Positions 55,992 through 64,000 of a stretch of DNA of 64,000 nucleotides are shown piece by piece. Within the stretch, counting starts at the first letter, position 1; every line of letters starts with the position of its first letter. Source of the DNA: Spartobacteria bacterium (lineage in GTDB: Bacteria; Verrucomicrobiota; Verrucomicrobiia; Chthoniobacterales; UBA6821). The position numbers and the translations under genes were made by a program. The notes below the pieces were generated by a model that did no database searches, was not told where the DNA came from, and was given only the letters and a program-made list of their open reading frames with translations. Location of the stretch: the NCBI GenBank assembly GCA_947487385.1, contig CANKWU010000003.1, forward strand, positions 1-64,000, read 5' to 3'.

Positions 55992-56168
55992 GGGGTGGGT
56001 GGAGAGTTGAAGCGGTGAAAATCTACCGCACAAGATTGAGCGGATGAAATAATACTTTCTAACGCTTCATGGTGCTAACTTTTTTAACCCATGCAGGTGC
56101 CGAATGTCGCTGCATTGTCACAAATCCTCCCTTGACCTCGCCATTAGACATCGCACCATAGAGTCTTC

Positions 56169-58241
56169 ATGGAAAAAGGGCATCACACTCACTTTATCAA
56201 CCGCGGTCTGAGCTGGCTGGAGTTCAATCAGCGTGTGCTTGAACAGGCTCTCGACAAAGAGAATCCGCTTCTGGAGCGGCTGAAGTTCCTCTGCATCGTG
56301 AGTTCAAACCTCGATGAGTTCTTCGAGGTTCGCGTGGCTGGTCTGAAGCAGCAGGTGCAGATGAACACGGTCGCCCTTGCCCCGGACGGCATGTCACCGA
56401 AGTCCGAACTGGCCGCGATCGCGAAGCGTGCCCGCAAACAGGTCGACGATCAATACCGTTGCTGGAATGAGGAGATCGAGCCTGGTCTCGCGGCCGAGAA
56501 CATCAAATTTCACAATTTCCCGGATGTTCCCGAATCGGAGTATGCGCATTTCGAGAAGTTCTTCCATGACCGGATTTTTCCAGTGCTCACGCCGCTGGCG
56601 ATTGACCCCTCCCATCCCTTTCCACAACTCCTCAACAAGAGCCTGAACATCATCGTTCATCTCGAGGGAGAGGAGCTAAATACCGACCTGGCTGTCGTGC
56701 AGGTGCCAAGAATCCTGCCGCGCGTTGTTCCCTTTGCCAACCAGACCGACGAGCAGGGACACGACTTTGTCCTCCTGGGTAGCATCATCAAGCACTACGT
56801 GGGAACCCTCTTCCATGGGGTCAAGGTACTCGGGGCCCATCTCTTCCGTGTCACCCGTAACAGCAATCTCTACATCGACGAGGAGGAGGCCGAGAATCTC
56901 CTGCACGCGATCGAGGAGGAGCTACGCCACGTGAACCGTGGTGCTGCCGTGCGGCTCGAGGTGCAGGATGACTGCCCGGACGAGGTGGCCAATCGTCTGC
57001 TGGAGATCTTTAATCTCAGTCACGGCGATCTCTACCGGCACGAGGGACCCATTAATCTCACCCGCCTGATGCCGCTGGCCATCTCGATCGACCGGCCCGA
57101 TCTCCGCGACAAGCGCTTCACCCCCGCGACTGTTGTTTCCTTGAACGAAGAGGCCGACATCTTCTGGCATATCCGCAAGGGCGATATCCTGATGCAGCAC
57201 CCCTACGACAGCTTCCAGACTGTCCTTGATTTTCTCGGGCAGGCCGCCGAGGACCCGCATGTCCTGGCCATTAAGCAGACTCTCTACCGTACCAGCTCTG
57301 ACTCCCCGCTCGTCGCCTCGCTGATCCAGGCAGCGCAGAATGGCAAGCAGGTGACGGTCATCATCGAGCTGAAGGCCCGCTTTGATGAGGCAGCCAATAT
57401 CAAATGGGCCCGACTTATGCGCGAGGCCGGCGTCAATGTCATCTACGGCATCGCAGGGCTCAAGACCCATGCGAAGGCCATGCTGGTCGTCCGTCAGGAG
57501 GGGGAGATCATCCGCCGCTACGCTCATCTCGGAACTGGCAACTACCACCCCTCCACCGCTCGACTCTACACAGACCTTGGTTTACTCACCGCGCGCGAGG
57601 AACTCACTTCGGACGTGGCGACCATGTTCAACATCCTCACAGGTGTCTCCAAGTTCCCGGGCATGAGGGAGCTCCTGATGGCCCCCTACGACTTGAGGGA
57701 AGGGATGATCCACCTCATCGATCTTGAGATCGAACACGCGAGGGCGGGGCGCCCCGCCGCGATCTTTGTGAAGATGAATGCACTCGTGGAGGAGAGCATG
57801 ATTGAAGCGCTTTACCGCGCTTCCCAGGCGGGTATCAAAGTGCAGCTCTTCATCCGTGGCATCTGCTGCCTGCGTCCCGGCATCCCAGGGGTCAGCGAGA
57901 ACATTGAAGTGCGGAGTCTGGTCGGGCGTTTTCTGGAGCACAGCCGCATCATTCGCTTTGAGAACGGAGGTGCTCCCGAGATCTACCTCGGCAGCGCCGA
58001 CTGGATGCCTCGCAATCTCTTCCGCCGGGTCGAGACCGGCTTCCCGATTCGCAACCCACGCGTTCACGAACACATCGAGGAGATTATATCCTGGTTCTGG
58101 AAGGATAACGTGAAGGCTCGCGTCATGGACTCAGAGGGCCACTATCACCTGCGTCCCGTGGGGGGAGAGAGGTTCAACGCTCAGGAAGAATTCGTTGCCG
58201 ACTCCCAGCGCCGCCGCAAGGCAAAGCCACCCGTGGTATAG
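56169..58241 (+). CDS. ppk1: Polyphosphate kinase 1
   Basis: This 690-aa enzyme makes polyphosphate from ATP. Seen: N-domain 'FINRGLSWLEFNQRVLEQALDKENPLLERLKFLCIVSSNLDEFFEVRVAGLK', 'IKQTLYRTSSDSPLVASLIQAAQNGKQVTVIIELKARFDEAANI', phosphorylated-His segment 'GLKTHAKAMLVVRQEG', 'YAHLGTGNYHPSTARLYTDLGLLT' and C-terminal 'IRGICCLRPGIPGVSENIEVRSLVGRFLEHSRI'. Length is normal. No ppx gene follows. Confidence 0.97.
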   Translation: MEKGHHTHFINRGLSWLEFNQRVLEQALDKENPLLERLKFLCIVSSNLDEFFEVRVAGLKQQVQMNTVALAPDGMSPKSELAAIAKRARKQVDDQYRCWNEEIEPGLAAENIKFHNFPDVPESEYAHFEKFFHDRIFPVLTPLAIDPSHPFPQLLNKSLNIIVHLEGEELNTDLAVVQVPRILPRVVPFANQTDEQGHDFVLLGSIIKHYVGTLFHGVKVLGAHLFRVTRNSNLYIDEEEAENLLHAIEEELRHVNRGAAVRLEVQDDCPDEVANRLLEIFNLSHGDLYRHEGPINLTRLMPLAISIDRPDLRDKRFTPATVVSLNEEADIFWHIRKGDILMQHPYDSFQTVLDFLGQAAEDPHVLAIKQTLYRTSSDSPLVASLIQAAQNGKQVTVIIELKARFDEAANIKWARLMREAGVNVIYGIAGLKTHAKAMLVVRQEGEIIRRYAHLGTGNYHPSTARLYTDLGLLTAREELTSDVATMFNILTGVSKFPGMRELLMAPYDLREGMIHLIDLEIEHARAGRPAAIFVKMNALVEESMIEALYRASQAGIKVQLFIRGICCLRPGIPGVSENIEVRSLVGRFLEHSRIIRFENGGAPEIYLGSADWMPRNLFRRVETGFPIRNPRVHEHIEEIISWFWKDNVKARVMDSEGHYHLRPVGGERFNAQEEFVADSQRRRKAKPPVV

Positions 58242-58267
58242 TAATAAGAACGCTCCCTCAACGAGAA

Positions 58268-58289
58268 GGAGTGGAGCGGGTAGAGGGAA
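58268..58289. repeat. Duplicated tRNA-Gly 3' end, left copy
   Basis: These 22 bp are identical to 58419-58440, which covers the 3' end of the tRNA-Gly gene (with CCA) and part of its T arm. The copies are 151 bp apart and enclose structured-repeat copy A, as left and right attachment sites would. Confidence 0.7.
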
Positions 58290-58362
58290 CACCGAGTGCC
58301 GGGAGGCACGGTGTAGATTGACCGAAGGTCAACCCGTTAGGGCGAGGGTCGTGGGAACGACC
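58289..58362 (+). repeat. GGGA-tetraloop structured repeat, copy A
   Basis: Hairpins: ACACC-(GA)-GTGCC-GGGA-GGCAC-GGTGT (58289-58314), TTGACC-GAA-GGTCAA (58318-58332), linker CCCGTTAGGGCGAG (58333-58346), GGTCGT-GGGA-ACGACC (58347-58362). The architecture equals that of copies B and C, with compensatory changes in all three stems. The 5' section seen in B and D is missing. It lies between the duplicated tRNA ends. Confidence 0.78.
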
Positions 58363-58422
58363 AAGTCAATCGAACCGATCGTGTTTAGAAAACGATTAAC
58401 CCTCCTAAAACGAAAGGTGGAG

Positions 58423-58496
58423 TGGAGCGGGTAGAGGGAATCGAACCCTCATGGCCTGCTTGGAAGGCAGGAACTTTACCACTAAGCTATACCCGC
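58423..58496 (-). tRNA. tRNA-Gly (anticodon TCC)
   Basis: The minus strand reads GCGGGTATAGCTTAGTGGTA..., a complete cloverleaf: 7-bp acceptor stem (58490-58496 with 58427-58433), anticodon stem-loop CCTGC-CTTCCAA-GCAGG with TCC anticodon, T arm with GGTTCGATTCC, discriminator T and an encoded CCA (58423-58425). Its 3' 22 bp are duplicated at 58268-58289. Confidence 0.96.
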
Positions 58497-58554
58497 ATGA
58501 ACTAAAGAATTTTTACCACAGACCCAAAGAGGGGTCAACCCACGACATGCCTCC

Positions 58555-58746
58555 CTACTTGGAAGCCTCTGCCTGGGTCTGAATACCAGCCCGCTCCAGC
58601 GCCTCGCCGAACTGCTCCGAGGCCTGGGTATTTAACGCGGATTGGTGGCCCTTTGATCGCAGAAAGACGACTTCTGCGATTAATGCGCCTAGCAAAAGCA
58701 AGCCCGCCACAATAAGCACCTCGGGTTTTAGGAAGTACCGCTTCAT
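58555..58746 (-). CDS. Small single-pass membrane protein
   Basis: This 63-aa product (MKRYFLKPEVLIVAGLLLLG...) has one TM segment at about 10-28 and a polar C-terminus with Gln/Glu/Ala (SEQFGEALERAGIQTQAEASK). It is followed by tRNA-Gly on the same strand. I do not recognise a family. Confidence 0.55.
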   Translation of the reverse strand: MKRYFLKPEVLIVAGLLLLGALIAEVVFLRSKGHQSALNTQASEQFGEALERAGIQTQAEASK

Positions 58747-58884
58747 GGTGTGCGACCATTTGGGAAGGCGGGCACAAAATCTACGATTGGCATGGAAACT
58801 CTTTTAAGGAGTCCTTCGGGCTTATCCAAGCAAGCAATTGGCGCGGGATGTCCGACTCCCTCAAGGGCGAAGCTAAGAAGATGT

Positions 58885-58914
58885 CCAGAAACCACAATAT
58901 ATAGTGGTTTCTGG
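58885..58914. other. Perfect 11-bp inverted repeat upstream of smc
   Basis: CCAGAAACCAC (58885-58895) pairs with GTGGTTTCTGG (58904-58914) over an AATATATA loop. It lies 89 bp before the smc start in a divergent promoter region (58747-59002) and might be an operator. No T-run follows, so a terminator is less likely. Confidence 0.55.
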
Positions 58915-59002
58915 CAGCTATAGCCCCAAGCTGTTGTGTTTTTTATTGTGATTCGGTACCAATTAAGGATAGGTTTGAATGCCCCCATCCACCTCTTTTT
59001 CC

Positions 59003-62000
59003 ATGTATCTTCAATCACTCGAACTGATCGGATTCAAGTCCTTTGCCCCCAAGACAACCCTGCGCTTTCATCGAGGTGTCACGGCAATTGTCGGCCCGAA
59101 CGGCTGTGGCAAATCAAACGTGCTGGATGCCATCCGATGGGTGCTTGGAGAACAGTCGGCCAAGGCTCTGCGTGGCGGAGAGATGGCAGATGTCATTTTC
59201 AACGGAACCGACACACGCCAGCCCCACAACATGGCCGAGGTATCCATGACCTTCGCGGAGTGCGAGCAGGAACTAGGGGTCGAGTGGAACGAAGTCCGCA
59301 TCACCCGCCGCGTCTTTCGTGACGGCAAGTCTGAGTATCTGATCAACGGCACCCCCTGCCGGCTCAAGGACATCCACAATCTCTTCATGGACACCGGCAT
59401 CGGCCGGAGCGCCTACTCCATCATGGAGCAGGGGCGCACGGCGCAGCTGCTCAACAGCCGCCCCGAAGACCGACGCGCCATCTTCGAAGAGGCTGCCGGC
59501 ATCACGAAGTACAAGGCGCAGAAGAAGGAGGCACTCCGCAAGCTGGAGTACACCGAGTCGAACCTTCTCCGTGTCTCCGATATCATCAAGGAGGTGAAGA
59601 GGCAGATCGGCTCTCTTCAGCGCCAGGCCGGCAAGGCACGACGCTACCAGTCCCTCATGGAGGACCTGCGCGTTCTCGACACCCATCTATCCCACCGCAC
59701 CTACCTCGACCTTGAGCGCTCGATCACCGAGGTCGCCGAGCAGGTGGAGAAGAGCGCCGATGCTCGTGCTCTCTATGAGCGTGAGATCGGCGAGCAGGAA
59801 CTCGAGGTTGCCGGGGCCAGGGAGCAAGTCACCACACTCGATGCCGAGAACGCGGGTGCACGAGACAGCCTGCAGACCCTGCGCAACAGAATCTTCTCCG
59901 GTGAGAACCGCATCGAGACGAACGCGGAGCGTTGCGGAGAGTTCCGCGAGATGGGGATACGCGCCCGTGCCGATATCGAGGCCACGCATTTACGCATCCG
60001 CGAGCAGGAAAACGAGATTGAGCAGACGGATGCGCAGATCACCTCGTTACTCGAGGTTCTCCGTGGAGAGGAAGAGCTTCTTCAGGCAGGTGCCGCACGC
60101 CTCCAGCAGGCGCAGCAGGAGCGTCAATCAGCCGAGCAGGAGACCGAGTCGCTCACCGGGCGTCTTCACAGTCTTGAGAACCGCCTCACTGATGTTCGCG
60201 GTGAGCTATCCACCGCCAGCGCCCGACGCGATGCCGAGAGGTCGCGCTCCCTACAGCTCCAGGAGCAAGTTTCCGTCGCCGGCCTTGCCGTGACGACTGC
60301 TGCAACCCGTGCGGAACAGACGGGAACGGCACAGGCCTCTACCCGCGCCTCCCTGGATGCGGCCGAGCAGGAGCTTCTCGCCGCGCAGCAGGGGCACGAC
60401 GACTCGCAGAGTGCCCGCCAGATCGCAGAGACCGAATGGAACACTGCGGTCAAGCAGCTCTCCGAGCGTGAGCACCGGCTGGAAATACTCCTCCAGCTCG
60501 AGCGCGAGGGCGAAGGTCTCGGCGAGGGAGCGCAGGCCATCCTGCGCGGCCTAGACCGACCCGAGTTCTATCAAGCCGGCATTCTCGGCACATTGGCCTC
60601 GTTGGTCGAGGTGCCTCCCGTTGAAATTCCCGCGATCGAGGCTGCTCTGGGAGCCGCCAGCCGAGCCATCGTCTTCGCAGATGCGGGGATGGCAGAATCC
60701 GCACTCCAGACGCTGCGAGAGGCCGTCCAAGGACGTGCATCCGTGGTTGCCAGTGACCTGCTTCCGATTCCTCCAACGCACGGGCAAGAGCTTCCTGAAG
60801 GAGCCATTTCCTGGGCTGCGGATGTCGTCCGCGCCACCGGATCCGCACACGGACTGATCGCACGCCTTCTTGAGGGAGTGGCCATCGTGCCCGATCTCCA
60901 GACTGCCTTCCGCCTCAAGCGGGTGTATCCCGGCATTGCTTTCGCGGCACGCACGGGAGAATTCATTGCACGCGATGGCGTTGCCCATGGCGGTGCCACA
61001 GGTGAGGCGACCGGATCCGCACTGCTTCGCCGCTCCCAGATTGCCACGCTCGAAAGGGAGGTATCGGTGATGCGCGAGAACGTGAATCATTTGTCGCTTG
61101 TCCGGGAGGGGGCTCTGGCCTCCCTCGAAGCAGCTGTCACCCGTCTGCGCGACGCCCGAGAAGTTCTTGGCAATACTCAGGGTCTTCTCGCTGCCGCCCA
61201 GGCTGACAACCTCCTTGCAACCCGGGAGCTGGAGAATGCGCGTCACCGCCATGAGTCTCTCGACGGGGAAATTTCCTCCTTGCAGGAACATATCCAGCTT
61301 CTTGAAGCGCAGATTGCCGATCGGGAACAGCAGCTCGAGACAGCCACGCTGGAGCTCAATGCCGCACGCGAAGAGCGGTCTGCTGCCAGCTCCAGGATTT
61401 CTTTCCTTCGGGATGCCGAGACGGCTGCTGCAAGCGATCTTGCCGAGGCGCGCCTGCGCGTGGCCACCGAGCGTCAGCGCCAGCAGTCGCTTGCAAACCA
61501 GCGCGCACCCATGGAGGCCCGTATCCGGGAGCTTGCCGAGACGATCTCGGCCCGTGAACGCGACACCATGACGCACGAGGAAAAAATCAAGACGCTGGAA
61601 GCCGAGTCGACCGGACTTGCCGAGAGCGTGGAGACCTGGAAAATCGAAAGCGCCGAAGTCGAGGCCCGTGTGCTGGAGTTAGGTGTACGCCGTGCCGAAC
61701 TGCAATCCGGCGTCGAGGCGTTGGAAATCGCCCTGCGTGGGGCTCGTAAAAACCTCTCTGATTTACAGGATAACCGCTCCAAGAACGAGGTTCGCCTTGC
61801 CGAGCTAAGGCTCCGCGCCGAGTCGATCCGCGACCATGTCTCCCGCCGCTACCAGCTCGATCTTGCTGGATTTGAGCCTGACCGCTACGCCCTGCTCAAG
61901 GCCGTGGCCCAGCAGAGGGAAAAGGAGCGCCGCGCCGCCCTTCCCGAGTCACGAGATCCGACGACCGAAGGGGAGGTTCCTTCCAATGAAAATCCCGAAG

Positions 62001-62812
62001 AGGTCACGGTTGAGGTGGTTCAGGCGACTTACCCAATGAGCGGTCCCATCCCTGCGGAAATCCCGTGGGAGCGGATCGAGATGGTTGTTGCCGAGCTGAC
62101 CGAACGCGCTGACTCGATGGGGCCCGTGAACCTAGATGCCATCCAGGAATACGATGAGCTGGAGGAACGCTACAAATTCCTTGAACAGCAGAACAACGAT
62201 CTGATCAACGGCAAGGCTGAGCTGATGGAGGCGATCGCCCGAATCAATAAAACGACCAAGGAGCTCTTCTCGGAGACTTTCGAGAAGATCCGCGTGAACT
62301 TTTTGGAGATGTTCACCCAGCTCTTCGGCGGCGGTAAGGCGAACCTCCTCCTCATGGATGAGAGCGATCCGCTTGAAAGTGGCATTGAGATCATCGCAAG
62401 TCCTCCTGGCAAGAAGCTCCAGAGCATTTCTCTCCTCTCTGGCGGCGAGCGCACAATGACGGCGGTGGCCCTGCTCTTCGCGATCTACATGGTGAAGCCC
62501 TCACCCTTCTGTGTGCTCGACGAGATGGACGCTCCTCTCGACGAATCCAACATCGGGCGCTTCATCAAGCTGCTCGACCGTTTCATCGGCCAAAGTCAAT
62601 TCATGGTCATCACTCACAATAAGCGCACCATGTCGCGCGCCGACTCCCTCTACGGCGTCACCATGGAGGAGCGCGGCATCAGCAAGCTCCTGAGCGTCAA
62701 GTTCACCGGCCGGGACGAGCAACTACCGCCAGCCGCCGCTACGAACAGCACCCTGCGCGACGAGACTCTGGAAACGGCTCCCGTTGGTGTAACGGAGGAG
62801 ATTGAAGGATAA
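59003..62812 (+). CDS. smc: Chromosome segregation protein SMC
   Basis: From ATG 59003 (MYLQSLELIGFKSFAPKTTL, the family start) the protein has 1269 aa: Walker A 'IVGPNGCGKSNVLDAIRWVLGEQS', long coiled coils (about 170-500 and 660-1020) around a hinge (about 515-650, 'GILGTLASLVEVPP'), and C-terminal signature 'LLSGGERTMTAVALLFAIYM' with Walker B 'FCVLDEMDAPLDESN'. It compacts chromosomes with ScpAB and is loaded by ParB at parS. scpA/scpB are not in the window. It may be co-transcribed with the cvpA-like gene, apart from the hairpin between them. Confidence 0.96.
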   Translation: MYLQSLELIGFKSFAPKTTLRFHRGVTAIVGPNGCGKSNVLDAIRWVLGEQSAKALRGGEMADVIFNGTDTRQPHNMAEVSMTFAECEQELGVEWNEVRITRRVFRDGKSEYLINGTPCRLKDIHNLFMDTGIGRSAYSIMEQGRTAQLLNSRPEDRRAIFEEAAGITKYKAQKKEALRKLEYTESNLLRVSDIIKEVKRQIGSLQRQAGKARRYQSLMEDLRVLDTHLSHRTYLDLERSITEVAEQVEKSADARALYEREIGEQELEVAGAREQVTTLDAENAGARDSLQTLRNRIFSGENRIETNAERCGEFREMGIRARADIEATHLRIREQENEIEQTDAQITSLLEVLRGEEELLQAGAARLQQAQQERQSAEQETESLTGRLHSLENRLTDVRGELSTASARRDAERSRSLQLQEQVSVAGLAVTTAATRAEQTGTAQASTRASLDAAEQELLAAQQGHDDSQSARQIAETEWNTAVKQLSEREHRLEILLQLEREGEGLGEGAQAILRGLDRPEFYQAGILGTLASLVEVPPVEIPAIEAALGAASRAIVFADAGMAESALQTLREAVQGRASVVASDLLPIPPTHGQELPEGAISWAADVVRATGSAHGLIARLLEGVAIVPDLQTAFRLKRVYPGIAFAARTGEFIARDGVAHGGATGEATGSALLRRSQIATLEREVSVMRENVNHLSLVREGALASLEAAVTRLRDAREVLGNTQGLLAAAQADNLLATRELENARHRHESLDGEISSLQEHIQLLEAQIADREQQLETATLELNAAREERSAASSRISFLRDAETAAASDLAEARLRVATERQRQQSLANQRAPMEARIRELAETISARERDTMTHEEKIKTLEAESTGLAESVETWKIESAEVEARVLELGVRRAELQSGVEALEIALRGARKNLSDLQDNRSKNEVRLAELRLRAESIRDHVSRRYQLDLAGFEPDRYALLKAVAQQREKERRAALPESRDPTTEGEVPSNENPEEVTVEVVQATYPMSGPIPAEIPWERIEMVVAELTERADSMGPVNLDAIQEYDELEERYKFLEQQNNDLINGKAELMEAIARINKTTKELFSETFEKIRVNFLEMFTQLFGGGKANLLLMDESDPLESGIEIIASPPGKKLQSISLLSGGERTMTAVALLFAIYMVKPSPFCVLDEMDAPLDESNIGRFIKLLDRFIGQSQFMVITHNKRTMSRADSLYGVTMEERGISKLLSVKFTGRDEQLPPAAATNSTLRDETLETAPVGVTEEIEG

Positions 62813-62868
62813 TTAATTTGGAAATCAGAAAGACAGGTCCTGAGAAAAAACTTTCCCCCCACCCCAAG

Positions 62869-62902
62869 GAAGCGGCACAGGATTGATTTCCTGCGCCGCT
62901 TC
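62869..62902 (+). terminator. Hairpin between smc and cvpA-like gene
   Basis: GAAGCGGC-A-CAGG (62869-62881) pairs with CCTG-C-GCCGCTTC (62890-62902) around an 8-nt loop, followed by TTCATTCT. It is 57 bp after the smc stop and 17 bp before the next start codon; it may be an attenuator or partial terminator. Confidence 0.55.
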
Positions 62903-62918
62903 TTCATTCTGGGAACTC

Positions 62919-63896
62919 ATGATTATCGAAGGCTCCGCCCAGTGGCAGCAGTACATCTTTATCGCCGCAACGATTTTCCTGATCTGGGAACTCTGGCGCG
63001 GCTGGCGACTCGGAGCTGTACGCGGTCTCCTGAGGTTGGCGGCCTTGTTCTGTGCCTGGATCGGAGGTACGACGGCTGCGGGAGCCACGGGGACGGTGGT
63101 CGCATTTTTCTCAAAGGTTCCGCCACTAATTGCCCCGGGCGTCGCCGGGCTGACTGTAGGAATCGGTATCTATGTCGGCATCTCGATCGTCGCCGGTATT
63201 CTTTTTAAGAGAACGGAGGATCATTCGGGAGTGATCCGGCTCGGCTTTGGTCTGGGTGGCGCCGTTTGCGGAGTGATCTTCGGCATCCTCTTTCTCTGGG
63301 CTGGGATCACATTGATTAGGGGCATGGGTGCCCTCGGGGAACTCCGTGTCGTCCAAGCTCGGAATGAGGGGCGGTCACTCGCCACGGAAAACACGGCGCT
63401 TTTCCTGATCAAACTGAAGGAATCACTGGAAATCGGCGTTACTGGCCAGACGTTGAAGAAGGCAGATCCGCTGCCGACGGCCTTCTACGATAATATTGTG
63501 AAGATCTCCATGGTGGCAGGGTCGCAAGAGGCCATCGAGCGCTTCGTGCAGTATCCCGGGACACTGAAGATCATCGCCAATCCCAACATCACAGCGCTGA
63601 TCCAAGATCCCGCCCTGGAAAAAGCCGCCGAGAAAAAAAACATCCTGCCTCTCTTGCACAACAAGCATGTGCAGGCGGCAGCCAATGATCCTCAGTTACT
63701 TGCTCAACTCAAAGAGTTCGACCTGACTGGAGCGCTCAATTACGCCCTGGAACCCCCTGTCCCCGTCCGGCATAGCCTGCCGATCCAACCCATCAAGCGG
63801 GCCCATTCCGGCGATTCTCCGAACTCGCATCACCGCAAATCACACGCTACAAACACCTCTTCACAGACCATCACGACTCCCGGCATCGCCAACTGA
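62919..63896 (+). CDS. CvpA family membrane protein
   Basis: From ATG 62919 the protein has 325 aa. The N-terminal 150 residues hold four TM segments ('YIFIAATIFLIWELWRGWRLGAVRGLLRLAALFCAWIGG', 'GVAGLTVGIGIYVGISIVAGILFKR', 'GLGGAVCGVIFGILFLWAGITLIRG'), as in CvpA. The C-terminal part is cytoplasmic or periplasmic and helical, with a Ser/Thr/His-rich tail. The CvpA family is linked to colicin V production and envelope integrity; the role here is unknown. It is 17 bp upstream of gatB. Confidence 0.82.
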   Translation: MIIEGSAQWQQYIFIAATIFLIWELWRGWRLGAVRGLLRLAALFCAWIGGTTAAGATGTVVAFFSKVPPLIAPGVAGLTVGIGIYVGISIVAGILFKRTEDHSGVIRLGFGLGGAVCGVIFGILFLWAGITLIRGMGALGELRVVQARNEGRSLATENTALFLIKLKESLEIGVTGQTLKKADPLPTAFYDNIVKISMVAGSQEAIERFVQYPGTLKIIANPNITALIQDPALEKAAEKKNILPLLHNKHVQAAANDPQLLAQLKEFDLTGALNYALEPPVPVRHSLPIQPIKRAHSGDSPNSHHRKSHATNTSSQTITTPGIAN

Positions 63897-63912
63897 AAAA
63901 GACTACAACCCT

Positions 63913-64000
63913 ATGAGCACGGAATACAGCGTAACGATCGGACTTGAAGTCCATGCCCAGTTAAAAACCAAGAGCAAGATGTTCTGCGGATGCAAGGTCG
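63913..64000 (+). CDS. gatB: Asp-tRNA(Asn)/Glu-tRNA(Gln) amidotransferase subunit B (start only)
   Basis: The 29 visible codons read MSTEYSVTIGLEVHAQLKTK followed by SKMFCGCKV. 'IGLEVHAQLKTKSKMFC' is the classic GatB N-terminus. The gene runs off the window. GatB is part of GatCAB, which amidates misacylated Glu-tRNA(Gln) or Asp-tRNA(Asn); gatA and gatC are not seen here. Confidence 0.93.
   Translation, partial: MSTEYSVTIGLEVHAQLKTKSKMFCGCKV

Noticed and set aside
60551-61576. 341-aa minus-strand ORF opposite smc
   Set aside because: Antisense to the hinge and coiled-coil part of SMC, with no domain.

Overview
The window is a 64 kb piece of a bacterial chromosome with moderately high G+C. 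It best fits the Verrucomicrobiota/PVC group: a long SecA with a zinc tail, a type IV prepilin-like protein ending in a DG-containing tail, ExbB/ExbD/TonB-like and AsmA-like envelope genes, a lysine-rich histone-like protein, and PVC-like housekeeping gene mixtures. That assignment is inference from gene content; no rRNA is present.

Left part (1-16.8 kb) is accessory. It holds a ParS/RES toxin-antitoxin pair with a promoter-overlapping palindrome and possibly leaderless start, two small genes of unknown function, and then a near-continuous co-directional operon (2631-16592): hsdM, a truncated YhcG-type fragment, rhuM-like, a duplicated rhuM tail, a TIR-domain gene, hsdS, a radical-SAM gene, a 131-aa gene, a 1425-aa predicted nuclease-STAND NTPase, hsdR and a minimal DUF45-type metalloprotease-like gene. 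Most junctions are ATGA-type overlaps. The radical-SAM/131-aa/nuclease-NTPase trio nested between hsdS and hsdR is the best candidate for an undescribed system. The operon is bracketed by two inverted copies of a structured repeat, described next.

That repeat is a dispersed element with GGGA (GNRA-type) tetraloop hairpins whose stems differ in sequence but keep pairing. Copies lie at 1756-1833, 2428-2547 (minus), 16602-16775 and 58289-58362, with a partial copy at 41646-41733 (minus). The 58 kb copy sits between two 22-bp direct repeats made of the 3' end of a tRNA-Gly gene.

The remaining 47 kb is mainly core genome: secA, tadA, rpe, lpd, a STAS protein and mnmG; an AT-rich gap with parS-like palindromes and DnaA-box-like sites (a candidate replication-origin region); an OmpA-domain protein, glnD, an FtsX-type permease and a TamB-like protein; yicC-gmk-coaC; a histone-like gene under two perfect DnaA boxes; an IMPase, ispF, cysS and a GlmU-like acetyltransferase; folA, thyA, hisI; a roadblock protein and an ExbB/ExbD/TonB-like cluster; miaA, an RRM protein, prepilin, gpsA-plsY, msrB, a VIT1-like transporter, a Nudix protein, ppk1, tRNA-Gly, smc, cvpA-like and the start of gatB. 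Intergenic spaces in the core carry several long inverted repeats built from iterated 7-10 bp words.
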